Part shown: positions 1 through 5,849 of the stretch, piece after piece
Numbering within the stretch: position 1 is the first letter of the stretch
Layout of the letters: each line of letters starts with the position of its first letter
Assembly: GCA_029069015.1 (NCBI GenBank)
Contig: JAIEBL010000089.1
Span: forward strand, 1 to 6,476
Origin: Clostridiales bacterium
GTDB taxonomy: Bacteria > Bacillota > Clostridia > Christensenellales > Pumilibacteraceae
Reading direction: 5' to 3'
Length of the DNA stretch: 6,476 bases
The notes under the pieces: model-generated
Seen by the model: only the letters and a program-made list of their open reading frames with translations
Told to the model about the DNA's origin: nothing
Database searches by the model: none
Translations under genes and position numbers: made by a program

Positions 1-692
1 TTAACTTCCCGCGCATCTTTTTTGGCAAAATTCTTCGCTTTCTTTGCGAAGTCATAGAGGGATACGGGCGTAGGCGCTGCCACGTTGTAGATACCCTGTT
101 CGTAATCGTTTTCCAAAAACAAAGTAATAATCTTGCACGCGTCTTCGGTATAAATCACCGAAATTTGTTTGTCGGCGTCGAGCACGATTTCTTTTTTGCC
201 CGTGACGGCGTGCGAAAGAATATCCGCCGTACGGTTGTTTTCTACGCGCGCGTATTTCCCGTAGAGGGTGAAGAAGCGAAGCACGGTGCTGATTTTGTCC
301 TTCTCGGCAAGCACATGCGACAAATATTCGCCCATAGCGTATGCCGACGTGGGTACGCGCTTTCCGAGCTCGTCTTCGCCCACATTTTCAAGCGGACGGT
401 CGCAATCGAGGTCGGACGCATCGCCTGCTATGATAAGCTTTTTAACGCCGTTGATAATGCAGGCGTGTTGAATGTTTTTGAACGCCACCAGGTTGTAGGC
501 GTGCGCCTCGTCCCCGCGCTCGGGTAAATGCAGCACCGCGTCGAACTTGTTGTCGGTAAACAGCGTCGCCACCTCGTCGTATACGGTAAAGTCGGTTTCA
601 GCGGGCGCGGTGATGTCGTATTTGTTTTTATACAGCTCGATAAAGCTTTTGCCTAAGGCGCCGTTTCCGCCCGTAACAAGTATTGTTTTCAT
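1..692 (-). CDS. NAD(P)-dependent extended-SDR epimerase/dehydratase-like protein, C-terminus cut by window edge
   Basis: The 230 visible codons read without interruption from ATG at 692-690 to the window edge; the family is usually about 280-330 residues, so the last part is missing. The N-terminus is a Rossmann fold with the nucleotide-binding glycine motif TGGNGALG (residues 7-14). Later landmarks of the extended-SDR fold are present: LRFFTLYG (138-145), a YTED segment (181-184) and GIYNVAAP (200-207). This places it near sugar-nucleotide epimerases, dehydratases and RmlD-like reductases, acting in the cytoplasm. The active site is odd: Tyr118 is there, but the Lys expected four residues later is Glu122, the Ser/Thr position is around Asp91 in IIAGDASD, and the usual HLAA is HLPE (55-58). 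It may be a non-catalytic or divergent branch; the substrate cannot be named. The start is supported by GAGGAG eight bases upstream (701-706). It lies 19 bases after glnS and is probably cotranscribed with it. Confidence 0.85.
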   Translation of the reverse strand, partial: MKTILVTGGNGALGKSFIELYKNKYDITAPAETDFTVYDEVATLFTDNKFDAVLHLPERGDEAHAYNLVAFKNIQHACIINGVKKLIIAGDASDLDCDRPLENVGEDELGKRVPTSAYAMGEYLSHVLAEKDKISTVLRFFTLYGKYARVENNRTADILSHAVTGKKEIVLDADKQISVIYTEDACKIITLFLENDYEQGIYNVAAPTPVSLYDFAKKAKNFAKKDAREV

Positions 693-700
693 GGTATTCT

Positions 701-706
701 CTCCTC
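701..706 (-). promoter_or_regulatory. Ribosome binding site of the SDR gene
   Basis: On the minus strand GAGGAG lies 8 bases before the ATG at 692-690, inside the 19-base gap after the glnS stop. It fixes the start of the SDR gene. No promoter fits in the gap, so expression probably depends on read-through from glnS. Confidence 0.7.
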
Positions 707-711
707 TTCGC

Positions 712-2328
712 CTACTTTTTGGCGTTGTACGCGTCTTTCAAGCCCACGATACGGTTGAAGACCAAACCGCCTTCCTTGCTGTCGCGGCAAAAGTACCCCT
801 GCCGCAGGAATTGGAACGATTCGCTCTTTTTACTGTTTGCAAGCACATCCTCGACGAGCGCTTCCTTTTCGATCAGCGAATCGGCATTGAGCCGTGCGTT
901 AAAGTCGGGGTTGGAATCGTCGGCAATCAGCAGATAGTCATACAAGCGAACGCAAGCTTTTTTGGCGTTTTTGTTGACCCAATGAATGACGCCCTTTACC
1001 TTGATGCCGCTGTTGTCTTCCCCGCTCTTCGTGCCGGCGATCAGCTCGCAATGCACGCACGTCGGGTGCTCGGCGCTTCCTTCGTAGCCCGTGCATTTGA
1101 CGATGTAGGCGCTCTTTAAGCGCACCGTGCCGTCCACGACGAGCCGTTTGTATTTGGGTGGAGGCACGACGGCAAAGTCGTCACGCTCGATATAAACGGT
1201 TTTGGTAAGGGTAATTTCACGCGTGCCGCCGTTTTCCGCTTGCGGGTTGATTTCGGTGGTAAGCGTTTCGCAAAAGTCATCGGGAACGTTATCCAAAACA
1301 AGCGGCAACGGATCGAGCACCGCCATTGCGCGCGCTGCGGTCGCGTTCAGCTCTTCGCGAATGCAACTTTCGAGCTGCCCTTCCTCCACCTCGCTGTTGG
1401 CTTTGGCGACGCCGATGCGCTCGCAGAAGGTACGAATGGCGGACGGTGTATACCCGCGGCGGCGAAGCCCCGCGATCGTCGGCATACGCGGATCGTCCCA
1501 ACCGCTCACGAAGCCCTCGTCTACGAGTTTTTTCAAGTACCGCTTGCTCATGATCGTGCGCGCGATATTGAGACGCGCAAATTCGTATTGGTGCGGCGGG
1601 TGCGGGAACTCGCATTCTCTGAGCACCCAATCGTAAAGCGGACGGTGATCTTCGAACTCGAGCGTACAAATGCTGTGGCTGATATTTTCCACTGCGTCTT
1701 CGATGGGGTGCGCAAAATCGTACATGGGATACACGCACCATTTGTCGCCTTGACGGTGATGGTGCGCACGTACCACGCGGTAAATAATCGGGTCGCGCAT
1801 GTTCATGTTCGGGCTCGCCATATCGATTTTGGCGCGGAGCACCAACGCGCCGTCGGCGACCTTGCCGTTTTTCATATCTTCAAACAGCGCAAGACTCTCC
1901 GCTATGGGGCGGTTTCGGTTTTTCGATTCCTTGCCCGCCTCGGTGAGCGTGCCGCGCATTTCTTTCATTTGCTCCGCCGTTACGTCGTCTACGTACGCCA
2001 AACCTTTTTTAATGAGGCGCACCGCCGCTTCGTACATAACGGGAAAATAGTCAGACGCAAAGTAGACATCGCCCTGCCAGCCCAGCCATTTCACGTCTTC
2101 GATGATCGACTGCACGAACTCGTCTTCTTCCTTGACGGGGTTGGTGTCGTCGAACCGCAAATTGCACTTGCCGCCGTATTTTTTCGCCATACCCACGTTC
2201 AGGCAAATGCTCTTTGCGTGCCCGATATGCAGATAGCCGTTCGGCTCGGGCGGAAAACGCGTAATGATTTCTTTCTCGCGCCCCGCCGCCAGATCCGCAT
2301 CGATGATTTCTTCGATAAAGTTACCCAT
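712..2328 (-). CDS. glnS: Glutaminyl-tRNA synthetase (GlnRS)
   Basis: This is a 538-residue class I aminoacyl-tRNA synthetase that attaches glutamine to tRNA-Gln using ATP in the cytoplasm. The Rossmann catalytic core carries PPEPNGYLHIGH (residues 26-37), with the HIGH motif at 34-37, followed by LRFDDTNP (57-64). The second signature is MSKR (260-263), followed by GWDDPRMPT (276-284) and GLRRRGYT (287-294). The C-terminal half holds the beta-barrel anticodon-binding region, including YKRLVVDG (393-400), VKGVIHW (444-450) and the closing FNRIVGL (524-530). These extra strings match GlnRS rather than GluRS, and the protein is close in length to the 554-residue E. coli enzyme. There is no C-terminal YqeY-like extension. 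AAAGGAG (2333-2339) supports the ATG, with a tight four-base spacer. It lies 57 bases after fhs. GlnRS is uncommon in Bacillota, which mostly use GluRS plus GatCAB. Confidence 0.97.
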   Translation of the reverse strand: MGNFIEEIIDADLAAGREKEIITRFPPEPNGYLHIGHAKSICLNVGMAKKYGGKCNLRFDDTNPVKEEDEFVQSIIEDVKWLGWQGDVYFASDYFPVMYEAAVRLIKKGLAYVDDVTAEQMKEMRGTLTEAGKESKNRNRPIAESLALFEDMKNGKVADGALVLRAKIDMASPNMNMRDPIIYRVVRAHHHRQGDKWCVYPMYDFAHPIEDAVENISHSICTLEFEDHRPLYDWVLRECEFPHPPHQYEFARLNIARTIMSKRYLKKLVDEGFVSGWDDPRMPTIAGLRRRGYTPSAIRTFCERIGVAKANSEVEEGQLESCIREELNATAARAMAVLDPLPLVLDNVPDDFCETLTTEINPQAENGGTREITLTKTVYIERDDFAVVPPPKYKRLVVDGTVRLKSAYIVKCTGYEGSAEHPTCVHCELIAGTKSGEDNSGIKVKGVIHWVNKNAKKACVRLYDYLLIADDSNPDFNARLNADSLIEKEALVEDVLANSKKSESFQFLRQGYFCRDSKEGGLVFNRIVGLKDAYNAKK

Positions 2329-2356
2329 ACGTCTCCTTTGTGCCGCAAACCACCTA

Positions 2357-2368
2357 TGCGGCGCCGCA
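2357..2368. repeat. Perfect 12-base palindrome in the fhs-glnS gap
   Basis: TGCGGCGCCGCA is its own reverse complement and lies in the 57-base gap between the fhs stop and the glnS start. Its half TGCGG can also pair with CCGCA at 2343-2347, giving an alternative 5-bp stem with a 9-base loop close to the glnS ribosome binding site. On the plus strand it is followed by CCGC and six T (2373-2378). On the coding strand the A-run lies before the palindrome, so it does not look like an intrinsic terminator for fhs. It could be an RNA stem between cistrons, a protein site, or chance in GC-rich DNA. Confidence 0.5.
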
Positions 2369-2385
2369 CCGCTTTTTTACAGTGC

Positions 2386-4014
2386 TTAAAACAGTCCTTC
2401 GATAATGCCGCCCTTGATTTTCATATTCACAGCGTTGGGCGTTTTGCTAAGCCCGGGCATCAACAGAATTTCGCCCGCCATCGCTACGATGAACTTAGGC
2501 CCGCCGCGCACCACGAGGTCACGGATCTTGAGCGTAAATCCTTCGGGACGCCCGAGCAGCGTGGGATTATCGGAAAGCGAGTATTGCGTTTTTGCAATGC
2601 ATACGGGGTAGTTCGCCCACTCGCCCTTGATTTTTTTCAGCATAGCTTCCGCTTCGGGCGCAAACTCGACGGCGGCCGCACCGTACACGCGCTTTGCCAC
2701 CTTTTCGATTTTCTCGCGTACCGAATCGGTAAGTTCATACGCATAGGTCAGAGGTTTATCGGGCTTAGCGCAAAGCTCTTTGACCTTCTCGGCAAGCTTG
2801 ACGCCCCCCTTGCCGCCTTCGCCCCATACGTTGACGCACACGGCGTCTACGCCCAAAGCTTTTACGGCGTTTTCTATGATCTCTATTTCGCCGTCTTCGT
2901 CGGACACGAAACGGTTGATCGCCACGACGCACTTACGGTTGTATACACCCGTAATGTTTTCCACGTGTTTGATCAAGTTCCCGAGACCTTTTTGAAGCGC
3001 CTCGTCGTCACGCTTAGAGAGCTCTTCCTTTGCTTTGCCGCCTGCGCATTTCAAAGCGCGAACGGTCGCCACGACGACCACTGCATCGGGCGCAATGCCG
3101 GCTGCGCGGCATTTGATGTCGAGGAACTTTTCCGCGCCAAGGTCTGCGCCGAACCCCGCTTCGGTCACGGTGTAATCGCCGTAATGCATAGCGGTGCGCG
3201 TTGCCATGATACTGTTGCAGCCGTGCGCGATGTTGGCGAACGGTCCGCCGTGCACGAACGCAGGTACGCCTTCGAGCGTCTGCACTAAGTTGGGCGAAAC
3301 GGCGTCTTTGAGAAGGATCGCCATCGCCTCGTTGGCTTTGAGCATTCGTGCGGTAACGGGCGCGCCGTCTTCGTTATATCCGACGATGATATCGCCGAGC
3401 CGCTCTTTTAAGTCTTCTTCGTCGCGGCTGAGGCATAATGCCGCCATGACTTCGCTTGCCGCCGTAATGTCGAACGAATCGTCACGGTCGTTGTACTTTA
3501 TCCCGCAATGGATAAAGCGAAGCGCACGGTCGTTCATATCCAGACAACGGTGGAACGTGACGCGCGCGATTTTAAGTTCGTTGCCGAAATACATATGGTT
3601 GTCGAGCATTGCCGCGAGCAAATTGTTCGCCGCCGTAATGGCGTGCAGGTCGCCCGTAAAGTGCAGGTTGATATCATCCATTGGCGCGATCTGCGCGTAG
3701 CCGCCGCCCGCCGCGCCGCCTTTTATACCGAAGACAGGACCAAGGGACGGTTCTCTGAGCGCAAGGCAAACTTTAAGCCCGATACGCTTCATTGCGTCGG
3801 CAAGTCCGATACTTACGGTGGTCTTGCCCTCGCCTGCCGCCGTAGGATTGATGGCAGTGACTAAGATAAGTTTGCCCTTACCGTTTTGCGGCTTGACCTT
3901 TGCCATGTAGTCGCCGTACAACCGAAGGTTCTTGCGTTCGATGCCTACGGACGCGGCAATCTTTTCGATGGGTTGCAGTTTTGCGCTCGTTGCGATTTCG
4001 ATATCGGTTTTCAT
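2386..4014 (-). CDS. fhs: Formate--tetrahydrofolate ligase (10-formyl-THF synthetase)
   Basis: This cytoplasmic enzyme joins formate to tetrahydrofolate with ATP, giving 10-formyl-THF for purine synthesis, initiator Met-tRNA formylation, or the methyl branch of the Wood-Ljungdahl pathway. From the chosen start it has 542 residues, against 559 in Moorella. The N-terminus MKTDIEIA is typical of the family. The nucleotide-binding loop PTAAGEGKTT is at residues 57-66, followed by REPSLGPVFGIKGG (88-101), AAGGGYAQ and DINLHFTGDLHA. Further on are HGGPFANIAHGCNS, TEAGFGADLGAEKF, a KTQYSLSD segment and MPGL near the end, and the protein closes with IIEGLF. No key block is missing. The reading frame extends 17 codons upstream to an ATG at 4065, but AGAGGAG (4019-4025) lies within that extension four bases before the ATG at 4014, and family N-termini begin there. 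The gene is followed closely by glnS. One-carbon genes expected in an acetogen (folD, metF) are not in view, so its physiological role is open. Confidence 0.97.
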   Translation of the reverse strand: MKTDIEIATSAKLQPIEKIAASVGIERKNLRLYGDYMAKVKPQNGKGKLILVTAINPTAAGEGKTTVSIGLADAMKRIGLKVCLALREPSLGPVFGIKGGAAGGGYAQIAPMDDINLHFTGDLHAITAANNLLAAMLDNHMYFGNELKIARVTFHRCLDMNDRALRFIHCGIKYNDRDDSFDITAASEVMAALCLSRDEEDLKERLGDIIVGYNEDGAPVTARMLKANEAMAILLKDAVSPNLVQTLEGVPAFVHGGPFANIAHGCNSIMATRTAMHYGDYTVTEAGFGADLGAEKFLDIKCRAAGIAPDAVVVVATVRALKCAGGKAKEELSKRDDEALQKGLGNLIKHVENITGVYNRKCVVAINRFVSDEDGEIEIIENAVKALGVDAVCVNVWGEGGKGGVKLAEKVKELCAKPDKPLTYAYELTDSVREKIEKVAKRVYGAAAVEFAPEAEAMLKKIKGEWANYPVCIAKTQYSLSDNPTLLGRPEGFTLKIRDLVVRGGPKFIVAMAGEILLMPGLSKTPNAVNMKIKGGIIEGLF

Positions 4015-4117
4015 GTTTCTCCTCTTTGCGCTTTGTACGCGCTCGTACGTTTTTATTGCACTCATCCCGCAAAACGGAATGGTTATGCCGTTATGTAGAT
4101 TCGGGGCACGTGATGCT
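4015..4117 (-). other. 103-base gap between the GNAT-like gene and fhs
   Basis: This gap holds the fhs ribosome binding site (4019-4025) and a small inverted repeat, GTACG-CGCT-CGTAC, at 4035-4048: a 5-bp stem with a 4-base loop. On the plus strand the repeat is followed by GTTTTT, but the stem is too short to call a terminator with confidence. In the coding sense there is no stem followed by a T-run, so nothing clearly stops transcripts from the transporter/GNAT pair. The best -10-like string, AATAAA preceded by TG, has only a poor -35 (TTCCGT), so a separate fhs promoter is possible but not shown. I found no match to the tetrahydrofolate riboswitch core that sometimes precedes folate genes in clostridia. 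Confidence 0.5.
4019..4025 (-). promoter_or_regulatory. Ribosome binding site deciding the fhs start
   Basis: On the minus strand AGAGGAG stands four bases before the ATG at 4014-4012. The alternative in-frame ATG at 4065-4063 is preceded by TTTTGCGGG, with no Shine-Dalgarno match. This favours the 542-residue form of the ligase over the 559-residue one. Confidence 0.75.
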
Positions 4118-4471
4118 TCAATGCTCGAAGCGAATCTCTTTGTTATTGACTTCCATACCGCCCTCTTTTTCGGTAAAACCTAAGGCTCGGTAGTAGTCGT
4201 TCACTTCGTTTACGCGCACCGTGATGGGATTCATATTGCTTGCAAAGAACAGCAACGAGCGACACATGAGATCGCGGTACCGTTCGTCTATGTCGCCGTA
4301 TACGCCCTTTAAAAGCACCTTCGTGCCCTTGTAGAGCGACAGGATACCCACGGCAAGCGGCTCGCCCTCTACCAGAACAAACGCGCGGTCGTCCTCTTCG
4401 TAGTCGGCGTGTAAGCGCTTGCATACGCTTTGCAACTCGTCACCGTTTTGCCATTCCTTAATGGTAAACAT
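4118..4471 (-). CDS. Small GNAT-fold-like protein, acetyl-CoA loop degenerate
   Basis: This is a 117-residue soluble protein from ATG at 4471. A GTG one codon earlier (4474) is an alternative; GGAG at 4480-4483 lies eight bases before the ATG and five before the GTG. The order of segments resembles an N-acetyltransferase: strands around AFVLVEGE (30-37) and PLAVGILSLY (38-47), a strand at KVLLKGVYGD (51-60), a helix around ERYRDLMCRSLLFFA (63-77), and a GNAT motif B-like end at VNDYYRALGF (90-99). The usual pyrophosphate-binding loop (Q/R-x-x-G-x-G/A) before the helix is absent, so catalysis with acetyl-CoA is doubtful. The start overlaps the transporter stop as TGATG, implying translational coupling and perhaps a shared role. 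Substrate and function are unknown; it could instead be a binding or regulatory protein derived from the GNAT fold. Confidence 0.8.
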   Translation of the reverse strand: MFTIKEWQNGDELQSVCKRLHADYEEDDRAFVLVEGEPLAVGILSLYKGTKVLLKGVYGDIDERYRDLMCRSLLFFASNMNPITVRVNEVNDYYRALGFTEKEGGMEVNNKEIRFEH

Positions 4472-5775
4472 CACCCGTTCTCCTTTTCTTCGCTCGTTTC
4501 CGCCGTCGCCCGTTTATGCACGAAAAACCGCAACAGCGTACCCGCAAGGAAGAACAACGCAAATAAGACAAACGAAACGACTGCCGCCGCTACGCCGCTC
4601 TTTGCTCTGAAAAATGCGGCAAGCGCAGAGAGTGCCGTACCGACCGCAATGCCGATTGTCACGGCGCAGTTATAGAGCGCAAACGTACGCCCCGTGCTCG
4701 TGCCCGTCTCGTCTGCCGCAAGCCCGCTTTGCTTCCCCATGCAAGGAAGCGCCGCACCGACGGCAAGTCCCAACAATAGGGCGTATACGTACGCCGTCGC
4801 CGTATCGAGCGCTTTTGCGCCCGCAAAGAAACGCAACACGACCATGCCGCACGTTGCCACGACTGTAACGATGCACAACACGAGCGAAGTATGCTCCGCC
4901 CTTTCGCGTGCTTTCCCACTGAGCGAGGTCACGATTCCCATAAGCGCACAAAACCCCGCCAGAATCAGGACGGTGGGTTTGAAACCCTGCGCGTACCCTA
5001 GACGCGCCGCAAACACCGTTTGCGGAAAAGCACACACCGCGACCGCAATACCCGCCGCCGAAAGCGCGGATGCAACAAAACGCAAGAGCGCACGCTTTTC
5101 GGTAAGCGGCTCTATAAAGCGTTTGTAGTTCTCGGCAAGGGTGCGACGGTGAAAGGATTCCACGCGCAAAAAGAGCGCCATACGGCTACTCGTCGCCATG
5201 TAGGCAAACACGAGCCCCGCGAGCGTGCAAAGCGACGCCAGGCACATAATGCCGCAAAGCCCATCGCGGTCGGCGTCAAAAAGCCACAGCACGGCAAGTG
5301 CGCCGAGCACGGGCGTTATATAGGCAAAAACTTTGGAAAAAGCAAAAACATCGCCCACGTACGCAAACCGTTTGCCAATCGAAAAATAAGTGAAGGCAAA
5401 AATTTGTATGCCGAGCGCAAGAAGGAAAAATAACCCGAAAAGTATCAATGCTTGCAGAACGGCATGAAGCCGCCCGATACACGTGATACCCACGGCGCAA
5501 AGAGATACGAGCAACACCGAAACAACGAACGGAATGTGATATCTGCCCGTTGCGATCAGCGTGTTCCCGTTGATAAGCGCATAAAAGAGCGGCATCAAAA
5601 ACACGGAAAGCCCCAGTCCCAAGCCACAAGAAAGCATGAGCGCGATTTTATGCACGCCCGCCGCGGTACTGAGCGGCAAAAGAAGCGGCAAAAGCGTTAC
5701 GCCCGCCGCGCAGGCAAGCCCACCCGCTCCGTATGCGATTTTAGCGCAAAGCGCCCGTCCTTTCCTGCTACGCAT
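4471..5775 (-). CDS. MFS-like membrane transporter, 12 predicted helices
   Basis: This 434-residue, strongly hydrophobic protein has two blocks of six predicted membrane helices. The first block spans about residues 11-35, 43-68, 80-101, 104-131, 144-166 and 172-194. A charged cytoplasmic loop of about 35 residues follows (around 195-231, including HRRTLAENYKRF), then six more helices to about residue 418. The tail KRATAETSEEKENG is hydrophilic. A positively charged start (MRSRKGR) fits an N-terminus inside the cell. This 6+6 layout is that of the major facilitator superfamily, but I see no diagnostic motif naming a substrate; sugar, drug or metabolite export are all possible. An in-frame stop lies just before the ATG, so 5775 is the first possible start. 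The Shine-Dalgarno (AAAAGGGA) sits almost against the ATG and is weak. The gene has its own likely promoter and is coupled to the GNAT-like gene through TGATG. Confidence 0.85.
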   Translation of the reverse strand: MRSRKGRALCAKIAYGAGGLACAAGVTLLPLLLPLSTAAGVHKIALMLSCGLGLGLSVFLMPLFYALINGNTLIATGRYHIPFVVSVLLVSLCAVGITCIGRLHAVLQALILFGLFFLLALGIQIFAFTYFSIGKRFAYVGDVFAFSKVFAYITPVLGALAVLWLFDADRDGLCGIMCLASLCTLAGLVFAYMATSSRMALFLRVESFHRRTLAENYKRFIEPLTEKRALLRFVASALSAAGIAVAVCAFPQTVFAARLGYAQGFKPTVLILAGFCALMGIVTSLSGKARERAEHTSLVLCIVTVVATCGMVVLRFFAGAKALDTATAYVYALLLGLAVGAALPCMGKQSGLAADETGTSTGRTFALYNCAVTIGIAVGTALSALAAFFRAKSGVAAAVVSFVLFALFFLAGTLLRFFVHKRATAETSEEKENG

Positions 5776-5796
5776 TCCCTTTTACACTCTGCTTAT

Positions 5797-5825
5797 ATTT
5801 TACCCGATTTTTCCTGCTTCGTCAA
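5797..5825 (-). promoter_or_regulatory. Sigma-A-type promoter of the transporter/GNAT pair
   Basis: On the minus strand -35 TTGACG (5825-5820) and -10 TAAAAT (5802-5797) are separated by exactly 17 bases, each one mismatch from consensus. Transcription would start near 5790, leaving a leader of roughly 15 bases before the transporter ATG. The position between the recD2 stop and the transporter start fits a real promoter. It may also drive fhs, glnS and the SDR gene by read-through, since no terminator is evident in between. Confidence 0.75.
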
Positions 5826-5835
5826 TCTTTTTAGT

Positions 5836-5841
5836 ATTATA
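5836..5841 (-). promoter_or_regulatory. Isolated consensus -10 hexamer just after recD2
   Basis: TATAAT is a perfect -10 hexamer on the minus strand, 8 bases beyond the recD2 stop. At the proper distance upstream, within the recD2 acidic tail codons, there is no convincing -35. It may be a minor or activator-dependent start, or part of an AT-rich promoter region that includes the better site at 5797-5825. Confidence 0.25.
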
Positions 5842-5849
5842 GTTTGTCG

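Noticed and set aside
165..1119. Plus-strand open frames opposite the SDR gene and the end of glnS
   Set aside because: They are antisense shadows: no family motifs, while the minus strand holds clear protein families in the same region.
2354..2378. Intrinsic terminator after fhs
   Set aside because: The T-run lies on the plus strand side; in the direction of fhs transcription the stem is preceded by A residues and followed by no T-run.
1240..3288. A 682-codon open frame on the plus strand, antisense to both glnS and fhs
   Set aside because: It lies opposite two well-recognised genes and crosses the gap between them. Its product is rich in His, Arg, Val and Phe with no domain, as expected when codon bias of the real genes removes stops from the opposite strand.
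4015..4065. Extended 559-residue form of the fhs product starting at ATG 4065
   Set aside because: There is no ribosome binding site before that ATG, a strong one lies just before ATG 4014, and the extra 17 residues do not resemble family N-termini.
4015..4117. Tetrahydrofolate riboswitch before fhs
   Set aside because: The gap does not show the conserved core of the known class, and the only stem visible is five base pairs.
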